From Microthrixaceae bacterium (GTDB lineage Bacteria > Actinomycetota > Acidimicrobiia > Acidimicrobiales > Acidimicrobilacustridaceae), in NCBI GenBank assembly GCA_947449015.1, contig CANFQA010000019.1, positions 1 through 46,183 on the forward strand: a DNA stretch of 46,183 nucleotides, in the 5' to 3' direction. Positions 8,119 to 16,776 of the stretch are shown here, one piece after another. The first letter of the stretch is position 1; each line of letters opens with the position of its first letter. The notes under the pieces are model-generated. The model searched no databases. It was given only the letters and a program-made list of their open reading frames with translations, and had not been told where the DNA came from. Position numbers and translations under genes: made by a program.

Positions 8119-10230
8119 TCAGTCGGTGTTTCCGCCGTTGATGATTGCAAGTAGTTCGGGCCCGAACCGGGCGACCTTGACCTCGCCGAACCCGTGAACT
8201 GACAGCAATTCATGTGCGGTGGCGGGACGACGATCGGCAATCTCGATGAGGGTGCGATCGTTGCAGATGACAAACGCGGGGGTGGATGCAGCGCGTGCAC
8301 GGGTGAGACGCCAGGCGCGCAATGCCTCGAGTAGGACACGACCTTGTTCGTCGAGATCAGATGCGCCCCCAATGCCACTGCTGCTTGCGGTGCTCTTGCG
8401 ACGCGGCGCGCCCCGTCCGGCGCTGCGAGCAGCGCGTCGGGAGTCGGTGCTGGGAGATTGGGCAAGGACTTCGCCGTGACCGACAGCCTCGGGTGAGAGT
8501 CCAGCCTTCATGGCAGCACATGCTGCTGACACGGTGTCGAGATAGGGCGATGGCTCGCGGTTCATATCGCGAGAGCCATAGCGACGCTTCTCGGCCCAAC
8601 TGCACAGCAGCTCACGCTCAGCGCGTGTGACTGCCACATAGAACAGGCGGAGCTCTTCTTCAAGAGCTTCGTCGGTTCGTGCGTGAACGATGGGTGCGAG
8701 ACCGACCTCGAGACCAGCCACATGCACGATTGGCCATTCCAGGCCCTTGGCGGCGTGGAATGTGCACAGTTCGACGGCATCGCCGTTTCGGTCGGGTTGG
8801 TCGGCGCGAGTGGTGCTGGCTAACCAGGAGATGAATCCGACAACGGTGGGGCCGGACTCGACGGCGAGATAGTCGCGACCCATCTGCACGAGAGCATCGA
8901 CGTTGGCTTGGCGTTCGGCGGCACGATCGCCTTCGACCTTGGCATTGTCAAGGGCATCGTCAACTGAGGCGGTGAGATCGGCAAGCGCATCAGACAGCGT
9001 GCCCCCGGCGTTGCGCAACTGGGCGAGCGCGGCTTTGATCTCAGGCTGTTCAAGCAATGGTGCGGCGCCGCGCACCTTGAACGGGATGCGAGCGGCGCTG
9101 AGTGCTTCCTCAATTGCCGGCACCTGCGCGTTGGTGCGCACAAGAATTGCTTGTGAGGACCAGCGTGCGCCGGGGCCATGGTGATCGCGCACCGAGCGGG
9201 CGATGCCAGCAGCTTCGGAGCGATCGTCGGTGTAGGGGGTGACGCGAGGGATTGGTCCGTCGGGTCGTGTGGGGTGGAGCAATCCGTCGCGATCGACGGC
9301 GCGTCCGCCGGTGGCGAGCAGGGCGTTGGACACCCCGAGAATCTGTGGCGCGGAACGGAAGTTGTCGGTGAGTCGGATGATTTGCGCGGTTGGGAAGCGG
9401 GTGGGGAACTGTCGCAGCAGATTGGGATCCGCTCCGTTCCAGCTGTAAATGGCCTGATTGGGATCGCCGACAACACAAAGATCGAGGCGGTCGCCGCGCC
9501 ATGCGTCAAGCAGGGCCTGCTGCAACGGGTTGACGTCCTGAAACTCATCGACGAACAGATGCTGGAAGCGCCAGCGTTGGGTTTCGGCGAACTCGGGATC
9601 GGCGAGGAGGTCGCGTTGACACACGCGCAGGAGATCATCGAAGTCGACCAAGCGCTGCTCGCGTCGCTTTTCTTCGTAACGGGCATAGACGTCCGCGATG
9701 ATCGACGGTGAGGCCGGTGGTCGACGGCCAGCGCGCTCGGCTGCCTCTGCGTAGCGATCGGGATCAATCATGCGGGCTTTGGCCCATTCGATCTCGGCGA
9801 TGACGTCGATCGGTGGGAGATCGGCGATGGCGCGAGACGCTCCTGACATCACACGAGCCACGAAGGAGAATTTGCGATCAAGCAGGGTGGGTGGGGTGAT
9901 GCCTCGCTCCTCCCACCGACTTCGCAGCTGTGCGTACGCAACCGAGTGGAAGGTGCCGGCAGCGACGCTGTCACGCAGGCCCAGTGAGCGAAGTCGCTGA
10001 CTGAGTTCGCCGGCGGCCTTGCGGGTGAAGGTGAGGGTGAGCACATGGCGGGGGTCGAGATCTCCGGTGGCAGCGCGCCAAGCCACCCGCCGTGTGAGCA
10101 CGCTGGTCTTGCCTGATCCTGCCCCGGCGAGGATGCACAAAGGTGAAGCCGTGGCGGTGACGGCCTCGCGCTGCGCGGGGGTCAGGCCATGGAGCAGATC
10201 ATCGGGGTTCACAGCGAAGACCGTACTCAT
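8119..10230 (-). CDS. UvrD2-like superfamily 1 DNA helicase with C-terminal HRDC-like domain
   Basis: A 703-residue ATP-dependent 3'-5' DNA helicase for repair. Motifs in order: Q motif LTPAQREAV, Walker A LAGAGSGKT (K41), TFTRKAAGEL, GTFHSVAY, Walker B VDEFQDVNPLQ, GDPNQAIYSWNGAD, LTDNFRS, CTFHAAKGLEWPIV and LFYVAVTRAER. The last 80 residues look HRDC-like (LRAWRLTRARAASTPAFVICNDRTL), the layout of mycobacterial UvrD2. ATG 10230 (MSTVFAVNPDD) is preferred over the GTG/ATG 19 codons upstream, which would overlap the divergent gene's control region. The gene is a single unbroken reading frame. Confidence 0.93.
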   Translation of the reverse strand: MSTVFAVNPDDLLHGLTPAQREAVTATASPLCILAGAGSGKTSVLTRRVAWRAATGDLDPRHVLTLTFTRKAAGELSQRLRSLGLRDSVAAGTFHSVAYAQLRSRWEERGITPPTLLDRKFSFVARVMSGASRAIADLPPIDVIAEIEWAKARMIDPDRYAEAAERAGRRPPASPSIIADVYARYEEKRREQRLVDFDDLLRVCQRDLLADPEFAETQRWRFQHLFVDEFQDVNPLQQALLDAWRGDRLDLCVVGDPNQAIYSWNGADPNLLRQFPTRFPTAQIIRLTDNFRSAPQILGVSNALLATGGRAVDRDGLLHPTRPDGPIPRVTPYTDDRSEAAGIARSVRDHHGPGARWSSQAILVRTNAQVPAIEEALSAARIPFKVRGAAPLLEQPEIKAALAQLRNAGGTLSDALADLTASVDDALDNAKVEGDRAAERQANVDALVQMGRDYLAVESGPTVVGFISWLASTTRADQPDRNGDAVELCTFHAAKGLEWPIVHVAGLEVGLAPIVHARTDEALEEELRLFYVAVTRAERELLCSWAEKRRYGSRDMNREPSPYLDTVSAACAAMKAGLSPEAVGHGEVLAQSPSTDSRRAARSAGRGAPRRKSTASSSGIGGASDLDEQGRVLLEALRAWRLTRARAASTPAFVICNDRTLIEIADRRPATAHELLSVHGFGEVKVARFGPELLAIINGGNTD

Positions 10231-10265
10231 CACCGATGACACCCGCTCCGGAGGTACCGTTTGCC

Positions 10266-10898
10266 ATGCCCTATCCCCAGGATGCAATGCATGCTTCCGA
10301 GGAACTCATCCTCGATCTCCATCCGCATTGGTGGTTCTTCGCCAAGTCCGCTGCTGTGCTCGTGGTGGTCTTCGTGCTGTCGCTTGTGGCGCAGTTCGGA
10401 AACTGGCCCGATGTCCTCAAGGTGATCGCCGGCATTGGTCTTTTCGTGACGCTCATGTGGTTTGTGCAGCGCTTCATCGCGTGGAAGAGCACCCATTTCG
10501 TGCTTACCTCCGATCGGGTCATCTTCCGCAGCGGCATCATCGCCAAGCGCGGCATCGAGATTCCACTCGAGCGGATCAACACGATCTTTTTCCATCAGCG
10601 CATCTTCGAACGCATGCTCGGACTCGGGGATCTCGACATCGAGTCCGCATCCAAGGACGGCGCGCAGCGTTTCGATGACATCAAGAATCCAAGCGCCGTG
10701 CAAAACGAGATCTATCAGCAGATGGAACGCAACGCGAACAAGCAGGCCGATCGCATTTCCTCAGGCATCAACCGGACTGGCGGCGGTGGTGATTCCATCC
10801 CGGATCAGATCGCCAAGTTGAGTGCGCTTCGCGATCAGGGTGTGCTCACTGAGGCGGAGTTCCAGACCAAGAAGGCAGAACTCCTCGGCCGTATGTGA
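10266..10898 (+). CDS. Bacterial PH-domain membrane protein with SHOCT tail
   Basis: A 210-residue inner-membrane protein. After a short N-terminus come two adjacent membrane segments (about residues 26-48 and 56-74), then a bPH2-type pleckstrin-like domain beginning THFVLTSDRVIFRSGIIAKRG, and at the C-terminus a SHOCT motif (IAKLSALRDQGVLTEAEFQTKKAELL). Families of this build are membrane-associated and of unknown biochemical role. ATG 10266 has GGAGG at 10250-10254 ahead of it; an upstream in-frame ATG at 10236 is less likely. Divergent from the helicase gene across 35 bases and convergent with galK. Confidence 0.85.
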   Translation: MPYPQDAMHASEELILDLHPHWWFFAKSAAVLVVVFVLSLVAQFGNWPDVLKVIAGIGLFVTLMWFVQRFIAWKSTHFVLTSDRVIFRSGIIAKRGIEIPLERINTIFFHQRIFERMLGLGDLDIESASKDGAQRFDDIKNPSAVQNEIYQQMERNANKQADRISSGINRTGGGGDSIPDQIAKLSALRDQGVLTEAEFQTKKAELLGRM

Positions 10899-10917
10899 GC
10901 ATGGCGTGGACAAGCGC

Positions 10918-11949
10918 TTAGTCAGTAATCAGCTCCACTGACGCGGGACCAGAGGCCCGTACCTTCCATCCACGCCCGGTAAATGATGTTGGGTCGTGAA
11001 TTGCCCCCGGCCGGGTGAGAGCCACGACGCACCCACCGAACCCGGCGCCGGTGACCCGCGCCCCATGGACGCCATCGATGGCAATGAGTTGCTCGACCAG
11101 GGCATCAACCACCGGAGTCGACACCTCGAAGTCATCACGGAGGCTGGCGTGGCTCTCGACCATCAGTCGACCGAAGGTTTCGATGGTGTTTGACCGAAGT
11201 GCGGCGACGGCGTCACGCACACGTTGACATTCGGTGATGACGTGGCGGGCTCGACGCCTGATCACAGGATCCTCGATCCGATCGAGTGCGTTGGGGTCAC
11301 AGTCGGCGAGAGGACCGAGGAGTGCGGTGGCGCGTTCGCAGGCAGTGCGGCGTTCGCCATAGGCCGACCCGGCGAGCGTGCGTTCAACGCCGGAGTGAAT
11401 GATCACGATCTCAATGTCGCCGGGGAGCTCGATCGGTTCGATGCTGGTAGTGGCGAAATCGATGAGCAGCGCGTGTCCTTCGCGACCGAACGCGCTCGAC
11501 AGCTGATCAAGGAGGCCGCATGGGACGCCAACGGCGGCCAGTTCGCAACGCTGCCCCAATCGGGCTAACTCGAGAGTTGAACCATCGAACCCCAATGCCA
11601 GCGCAGTCGCGAGTTCCAGTGATGCGCTCGAGGAGAGCCCTGCACCAAGGGGGAGTGTGGAGGAGATCGTCCCGGTGAAACCCTCTCTGCAGTCCATCTC
11701 ACGGGCCACTGCGGCGATATAGCGCGACCACGAGGGCTCGATGGTGCCAATCTGCTGGTTCACAGGAACATCGAGGTGCATCCTCGACCCCAACTGTTCT
11801 GACTGCAGTTCGATGACGCCAGTTGAGGCGGAGCCAGTGATGGTGGTTCCGAGATCGATGGCCACCGGGAGCGCGAGTCCGCCGACGTAGTCGGTGTGAT
11901 CGCCGATGAGGTTGACCCGACCGGGAGCGTGGGCCCGCAGTTGTGTCAC
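10918..11949 (-). CDS. galK: Galactokinase
   Basis: A 343-residue GHMP kinase that phosphorylates alpha-D-galactose at C1 in the Leloir pathway. Signature 1 GRVNLIGDHTDY at residues 10-21, the ATP-binding LPLGAGLSSSASLE, the catalytic-Asp segment CGLLDQLSS and C-terminal GARVTGAGFGGC are all present. Signature 1 has Asp where most galactokinases have Glu (GEHTDY). It is on the short side for the family. GTG 11949 overlaps the galT stop by four bases (GTGA), so the two are translationally coupled. Confidence 0.93.
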   Translation of the reverse strand: MTQLRAHAPGRVNLIGDHTDYVGGLALPVAIDLGTTITGSASTGVIELQSEQLGSRMHLDVPVNQQIGTIEPSWSRYIAAVAREMDCREGFTGTISSTLPLGAGLSSSASLELATALALGFDGSTLELARLGQRCELAAVGVPCGLLDQLSSAFGREGHALLIDFATTSIEPIELPGDIEIVIIHSGVERTLAGSAYGERRTACERATALLGPLADCDPNALDRIEDPVIRRRARHVITECQRVRDAVAALRSNTIETFGRLMVESHASLRDDFEVSTPVVDALVEQLIAIDGVHGARVTGAGFGGCVVALTRPGAIHDPTSFTGRGWKVRASGPASVELITD

Positions 11950-12857
11950 GGGAGCGCCGAGCGCAGTGCTGCTGCTGCGGTAACAGGGTCAATGGGGTTG
12001 AACAGCACGCCGCTTCCGAGTTCGCCGGCCGCCATGAATCGAGGCGTTCCTGCGGCGCGCAGCAGTGGCGCGATGTGAATATGCAGTCGCGCGCCGGGCC
12101 AGGTACCGCCGTCGAACGGTCGCTGGTGTATCCAGAACATGTACGGCATAGGTGCAGAAAAAAGTGCATCCAGCCGAGCGACAAGGTCGATAAGTGCGAC
12201 AGCGAGGTCATCTCGTTCATCGGGTGATGATGAAGGCAGATCGGCAATTTCGCGACTCGGCGCGATCAGCAGTTCATAGGGCCAGCCTGCGGCGGCCGGC
12301 ACCCAGGCCGACCAGTGAGAACGCTCGAGCACGATTCGTTCGCGATGCAGCGCGACATCAAAGGTTGTGGCTGCATCGGGGTTGTCGAGTTCGGTTGAGG
12401 CAGCCGGTGGAATCGCGTCGAACGCGTAGATCTGGCCGTGCGGATGACCGATGGTGGCTCCTACTTCGGGGCCGCGGTTCTCGAAGATCAGGACATAGTC
12501 AACGTCAGTTCGGGCCCCGAGCGCTGCTGATCGCTCGGCCCAGAGGTCAATGAGTCGGCGTGCCTGCGGTGGATCCAGTTGACCGAGATCGGCGTCGTGG
12601 ACCGGCGAGTACAGGATGATCTCGGCGCGGTCCTCGGGCATCGGCGGCCAGCGGTTGGGGAAGGCCAGAACCTCATAAGGCTCTGGAGCTTCGAGCCCGC
12701 CGGGACAGAACGGGCATATGCCCTCAGGGAGATTGGGGCGACTCTGACGAGAGGGCACGATGCGAGCCGGAATTCCCGAAAGCGGGTCGAGACGCGACCG
12801 GTTCTGGACCGGTGCAGGTGTCGGCGACTCGTCGGTGCTGGGATCTCCCTGGGCCAC
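11946..12857 (-). CDS. galT: Galactose-1-phosphate uridylyltransferase
   Basis: A 303-residue HIT-superfamily nucleotidyltransferase that exchanges UMP between UDP-glucose and galactose-1-phosphate. The active-site His is in GATIGHPHGQIYAF, and CPFCPGG near residue 50 supplies part of the zinc site. A second histidine-rich strand (LHIHIAPL) follows near the C-terminus. The first 25 residues are polar and may be disordered; start is GTG 12857. First gene of a galT-galK unit; no galE or galactose transporter is visible nearby, so those functions must be encoded elsewhere. Confidence 0.93.
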   Translation of the reverse strand: MAQGDPSTDESPTPAPVQNRSRLDPLSGIPARIVPSRQSRPNLPEGICPFCPGGLEAPEPYEVLAFPNRWPPMPEDRAEIILYSPVHDADLGQLDPPQARRLIDLWAERSAALGARTDVDYVLIFENRGPEVGATIGHPHGQIYAFDAIPPAASTELDNPDAATTFDVALHRERIVLERSHWSAWVPAAAGWPYELLIAPSREIADLPSSSPDERDDLAVALIDLVARLDALFSAPMPYMFWIHQRPFDGGTWPGARLHIHIAPLLRAAGTPRFMAAGELGSGVLFNPIDPVTAAAALRSALP

Positions 12858-12918
12858 GCCCTGAGACGGTACTCGTCATCGTTTGACCAATTCCCGACCG
12901 ACAGGAAGGATGCTGCGC

Positions 12919-13791
12919 ATGCGTGCGCAATCAAACGGGATCGAGATCGAGTACGAGACCTTCGGTGACCCTGCTGATGTCCCGCTGCTGCTGGTTGCAG
13001 GCAACGGCGCACAGTTGGTGTGGTGGCATGTCGAGTTCTGTCAGGGCCTTGCTGATCGCGGGTTCTATGTGATTCGTTTCGACAATCGTGACTGTGGGCG
13101 CTCGAGTTGGATCGAGACCGACATCGACGTCATGGAGGCTGCAGCCAGCTTCATGCAGGGACTGCATGTTGAAATTCCGTACACGCTTGGTGAGATGGCA
13201 GCCGACGCATGGGGCCTCTGTGATGCACTTGGTCTCGTCAGCGTCCATCTCTTCGGCGAGTCCATGGGCGGGATGATCGTCCAGCAGATGGCTATCGACG
13301 CGCCCGAGCGAGTTCGTTCACTCGTCTCAGCGTTTTCGACAACCGGGGATCCCGATGTCGGCCAACCCACTCCCGAAGCGCTCGCTTCACTGCTCACCGA
13401 AGCCGCCGAAGGGCGACAGGGATACATCGATCAATGCGTGACCGTTGGCATGTCTTGGGCCGGTTCGGAATTCGGCGATCCTGATCAGATCGCTGAGCGG
13501 GCCGCACTCAGCTACGACCGGGGAATTGCGCCACAGGGCGGTTCCAATCAACTGCTTGCAATCTTGACGGCGCCCTCACGTACCGAGCAACTGCGCAAAC
13601 TCGACATTCCCTCGCTCGTCATCCACGGCGATATCGACCCGCTCATCCCCATCAGTGGCGGTGAGCGAACCGCTGAGGCTCTTCGAGGGTCCGAGTTCCT
13701 CCGACTCGAGGGATACGGCCATGACTTTCCGCCTTCATCCTGGGCGACCGTCATCCATCATGTGACTGCACTGGCGGTACGAGCAGGATGA
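12919..13791 (+). CDS. Alpha/beta hydrolase
   Basis: A 290-residue serine hydrolase. The oxyanion/cap start (LLVAGNGAQLVWW), FDNRDCGRSSW, nucleophile elbow GESMGGM, acid HGDIDPLIP and catalytic His in GYGHDFP are in the expected order and spacing. Closest in style to proteins annotated as haloalkane/haloperoxidase-like or aclacinomycin methylesterase-like hydrolases, so the substrate is open. ATG 12919 has GGAAGG nine bases before it; ATG 12910 is an alternative. The next gene starts eight bases after its stop, so they are probably co-transcribed. Confidence 0.87.
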   Translation: MRAQSNGIEIEYETFGDPADVPLLLVAGNGAQLVWWHVEFCQGLADRGFYVIRFDNRDCGRSSWIETDIDVMEAAASFMQGLHVEIPYTLGEMAADAWGLCDALGLVSVHLFGESMGGMIVQQMAIDAPERVRSLVSAFSTTGDPDVGQPTPEALASLLTEAAEGRQGYIDQCVTVGMSWAGSEFGDPDQIAERAALSYDRGIAPQGGSNQLLAILTAPSRTEQLRKLDIPSLVIHGDIDPLIPISGGERTAEALRGSEFLRLEGYGHDFPPSSWATVIHHVTALAVRAG

Positions 13792-13798
13792 TGGCGTG

Positions 13799-14575
13799 AT
13801 GATTGATCAGGCTGTGATCCACCAGCGTTTCGAGGATGCCGCCGCTGCCTATGCAACTGCTGCTCCTTTTCCCCATGCAGTCTTCGATGATCTTCTCCCG
13901 GCTGAACTGCTGCAGGCTGTTCTCGCAGAGTTTCCCGACGCGCCGTCGATGTCCACTCAGTTCCAGTCCGCGCATGAGTTCAAGTCAGCGGAGAACAACT
14001 GGAACCGTTTCGGTCCTGCTGCCCGGGAGTTCGTGGGCGAGCTGAATTCCGGCCCGTTCCTTGCCAGCCTCTCCGCACTCACCGGGATCGACCGGCTCAT
14101 TGCCGATGCCGGCCTCGTGGGTGGTGGCATGCATCAGATCGTGACCGGCGGCAAGCTCGATGTTCACGCCGACTTCACCCACCATCCGAACGGCCTCGAT
14201 CGTCGCCTCAACGTGCTCGTGTACCTCAATGAGGGTTGGGATCCGCAATGGGGTGGTCAGCTGCAGTTGTGGGAGCGCGATCGAAGCGCATGCTCCAAGC
14301 AGATCGACCCCATCTTCGGGAGGGTTGTGATCTTCTCGACATTGGCCGACTCGTTCCACGGGCATCCCGAACCGCTGCGAACTCCCGACGGTGTCACTCG
14401 GCGATCGATGGCCTTCTACTACTACTCGAACGGTCGACCCGAGGCGGTCAAACCTCGTAGCACCCGATGGATCGACGATGATCGGCCACAGAGGCTGCGC
14501 AGTCGTATCGCCGGAGTGGTTCCGGCCTCGGTCAAGCGGGTTCTGTCAACTTCGATCAAGTCTCTGGCGCACTGA
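13799..14575 (+). CDS. Fe(II)/2-oxoglutarate-dependent oxygenase (prolyl-4-hydroxylase-like)
   Basis: A 258-residue double-stranded-beta-helix dioxygenase. The iron triad is visible as H123-x-D125 in LDVHADF and a distal His at 187/189 in DSFHGHPEP, with R202 in a suitable position to bind 2-oxoglutarate. The segment from [10 protein letters not shown] to MAFYYYS is the family core. Such enzymes hydroxylate protein prolines, sugars or small molecules; the target is not predictable. GTG 13796 directly precedes ATG 13799 and could be used instead. It follows the alpha/beta hydrolase closely. Confidence 0.85.
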   Translation: MIDQAVIHQRFEDAAAAYATAAPFPHAVFDDLLPAELLQAVLAEFPDAPSMSTQFQSAHEFKSAENNWNRFGPAAREFVGELNSGPFLASLSALTGIDRLIADAGLVGGGMHQIVTGGKLDVHADFTHHPNGLDRRLNVLVYLNEGWDPQWGGQLQLWERDRSACSKQIDPIFGRVVIFSTLADSFHGHPEPLRTPDGVTRRSMAFYYYSNGRPEAVKPRSTRWIDDDRPQRLRSRIAGVVPASVKRVLSTSIKSLAH

Positions 14576-14630
14576 TCGACGCTCGGGGCAGGTGGAATAC
14601 GCTTGCCTAGTTCTGATCGAAGGAGATCCC

Positions 14631-15779
14631 ATGGGACCACTTGCTGGAGTACGTGTCGTTGAGATCGCCGGTATCGGGCCGGGCCCGTTCGCCGCGATGA
14701 TGCTGGCCGACATGGGAGCCGACGTCATCCGTGTGGATCGCGCCGGTCAGGTCTACGGCGGCGATCCCGCCACACCGCCCAAGGACGTCATGAATCGCGG
14801 TCGACGCTCCATTGGTGTTGATCTCAAGAACCCGGCCGGTATCGAGACCGTGCTGTCGCTTGTCGAAAACGCCGATGCGCTCATCGAGGGCTTCCGTCCG
14901 GGTGTCACCGAACGTCTTGGTATCGGGCCGGAGGCGTGTCTCGCCCGGAATCCGAAGCTCGTCTACGGCCGCATGACCGGTTGGGGTCAGACCGGTCCCA
15001 TGGCGCAGATGGCCGGCCATGACATGAACTACATCGCTATTGGCGGTGCGCTCGGCGCCATTGGTCGTCCCGATGAGCGTCCGCAACCGCCTCTCAATCT
15101 TGTTGGTGACTTCGGTGGTGGCGGGATGTTGCTGGCATTCGGTATTGCCTGCGGCATCATCGAAGCGCGCACCTCCGGCAAGGGACAGGTTGTCGACGCC
15201 GCCATGGTTGATGGCACTGCGGTGCTCACCACGTTCATGCACGGGTTCATGGCCATGGGACTCTGGACCGACGAGCGCGGCGTGAACATGCTCGACACCG
15301 GTGCGCACTACTACGAGGTCTACGAGTGCGCCGACGGCAAGTACCTCTCGGTAGGCGCCATCGAACCGCAGTTCTATGCCGAACTGCTCCAGAAGACCGG
15401 TCTCGCCGGCGACGAAGAGTTCGCCCGTCAGAACGATCGCTCCATGTGGCCGCATCTCAAAGAGCGCCTGGCTGCGGTAATCATCGCCAAGACCCGTGAC
15501 GAATGGGCCGAAATCTTCGACGGGTCCGATGCGTGTGTTGCGCCGATCCTGTCGCTGGGTGAGGCCCCGAAGCATCCCCATATGGTGGCCCGCAATGCGT
15601 TTGTTGATGTTGGTGGTGTGGTGCAACCTGCACCCGCACCGCGTTTCTCCCGCACCACTGAAGGTATTCAGCGCCCGCCGTCGCATCCCGGTCAGCACAC
15701 CGATGAGGTGCTCGCCGAATGGGGTGTCGCCGATGGCGAACGACTCGCTGCACTTCGTGCCAATGGAGCGATCGCCTGA
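14631..15779 (+). CDS. mcr: Alpha-methylacyl-CoA racemase (CoA-transferase family III)
   Basis: A 382-residue enzyme that interconverts R and S 2-methylacyl-CoA, needed before beta-oxidation of methyl-branched chains such as sterol and isoprenoid side chains. The N-terminus [22 protein letters not shown] matches the family, the catalytic pair is H130 (AGHDMNY) and D160 (VGDFGGGGM), and [19 protein letters not shown] is the racemase-specific segment that separates it from formyl-CoA transferases. ATG 14631 has AAGGAG eight bases before it. The stop overlaps the PIG-L start by one base. Confidence 0.92.
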   Translation: MGPLAGVRVVEIAGIGPGPFAAMMLADMGADVIRVDRAGQVYGGDPATPPKDVMNRGRRSIGVDLKNPAGIETVLSLVENADALIEGFRPGVTERLGIGPEACLARNPKLVYGRMTGWGQTGPMAQMAGHDMNYIAIGGALGAIGRPDERPQPPLNLVGDFGGGGMLLAFGIACGIIEARTSGKGQVVDAAMVDGTAVLTTFMHGFMAMGLWTDERGVNMLDTGAHYYEVYECADGKYLSVGAIEPQFYAELLQKTGLAGDEEFARQNDRSMWPHLKERLAAVIIAKTRDEWAEIFDGSDACVAPILSLGEAPKHPHMVARNAFVDVGGVVQPAPAPRFSRTTEGIQRPPSHPGQHTDEVLAEWGVADGERLAALRANGAIA

Positions 15780-16663
15780 TGGCCACGCTCGTGTGTTTCC
15801 ACGCTCATCCCGACGATGAGGCCATCGCCACCGGTGGCACCATGACGCTTGCGGCGGCTGCCGGACATCGCGTCGTGCTCGTCACCGCGACCCGCGGCGA
15901 GCAGGGCGAACCCCAGCCCGGTGTTCTTGCCGAGGGCGAGCCGTTGTGGGAGCGCCGAGTTGTTGAGACGCATCAGGCTGCCGAACTCATGGGGCTCGAG
16001 CGTGTGGAGTTCCTGGGGTATGAGGACAGCGGCATGATCGGCGAGCCCGCGAATGACAATCCGCTTTGCTTCTGGCAGGCCGATGTTGAAGAGGCATCGC
16101 AGCGACTCGCCAAACTGCTTATCGAGGTCGATGCAGACGTGCTCACCATTTACGACTCCCATGGGGGCTACGGGCATCCCGATCACATCCAGGTGCATCG
16201 GGTGGGTCGGCGTGCCGCCGAGATCGCCGGCGTTGAACGGGTGTATCAGTCCACGATGAACCGTGATCGCATCCTGCGACAGATGAAGGAAAACGCGCAT
16301 CTCTTCGAAGATGACGGGCCCGCTGTCGAAGGCCCGTCAGCGGAGGCCGTGGTTGAATCGGAGATCGAGGGTGAGATCGAAGGCGAGACCGCTGAGCAGA
16401 TGAGACGCCGGGCTGAGGCCGCGGAGCGCGGCGAGTTCGGTTCCCCCGAGGCGCTCATCACCCATGCTGTCGACGTGTCGGCTGCTATCGACACCAAGCG
16501 AGCGGCCATGGCTGCTCACCGCTCCCAGATCGGTCCGGACTCATTCTTTTTCAAGATGCCGCCAGAGGTCTTCACTGCTGCGTTCGGCACTGAGTGGTTC
16601 ATTGAACTCGACGGCGTTCGTGAGACGGATGCGCCGTTTCTGGAATCAATCCTGACCGACTGA
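15779..16663 (+). CDS. PIG-L (LmbE) N-deacetylase, mycothiol-conjugate-amidase-like
   Basis: A 294-residue zinc hydrolase. The N-terminal AHPDDE (H10, D13) and the later HGGYGHPDHIQVH provide the metal site of PIG-L deacetylases. Length and the C-terminal FFFKMPPEVF segment resemble actinobacterial Mca/MshB, which act on mycothiol conjugates or its precursor. A Glu-rich charged stretch (about residues 182-215) is inserted relative to compact members. It starts at ATG 15779 overlapping the racemase stop, so the two are coupled. Mca versus MshB cannot be settled here. Confidence 0.85.
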   Translation: MATLVCFHAHPDDEAIATGGTMTLAAAAGHRVVLVTATRGEQGEPQPGVLAEGEPLWERRVVETHQAAELMGLERVEFLGYEDSGMIGEPANDNPLCFWQADVEEASQRLAKLLIEVDADVLTIYDSHGGYGHPDHIQVHRVGRRAAEIAGVERVYQSTMNRDRILRQMKENAHLFEDDGPAVEGPSAEAVVESEIEGEIEGETAEQMRRRAEAAERGEFGSPEALITHAVDVSAAIDTKRAAMAAHRSQIGPDSFFFKMPPEVFTAAFGTEWFIELDGVRETDAPFLESILTD

Positions 16664-16669
16664 AGATCG

Positions 16670-16691
16670 CCGACCGCACCTTCGCGGTCGG
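16670..16691. terminator. Perfect 8-bp hairpin after the PIG-L gene
   Basis: Stem 16670-16677 pairs perfectly with 16684-16691 around a six-base loop, six bases after the stop codon. There is no U-tract, so it may be a weak or actinobacterial-type terminator. It isolates the racemase operon from the catabolic operon downstream. Confidence 0.6.
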
Positions 16692-16693
16692 TC

Positions 16694-16710
16694 GGTTAAC
16701 ATCGTTAAGT
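16694..16710. promoter_or_regulatory. Putative shared operator, site 1 (P450 operon)
   Basis: Core TTAAC-ATC-GTTAA at 16696-16708, 68 bases before the amidohydrolase ATG. It is a near-perfect inverted repeat and matches four other promoter sites in this window (24241, 27552, 33300, 37972). Confidence 0.7.
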
Positions 16711-16776
16711 CGGCGGGGGTTCCGGCATCACCCGCGGGTAGTTCTGGGCGGGTGAACGATCTCTAGGAGAGGGTCG

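Noticed and set aside
14607-15698. Minus-strand open frame of 363 codons
   Set aside because: Opposite strand of the alpha-methylacyl-CoA racemase; composition and lack of motifs mark it as a shadow.
16694-16710. KstR operator interpretation of the shared palindrome
   Set aside because: KstR sites have two bases between AAC and GTT; all five copies here have three, which changes the helical symmetry.
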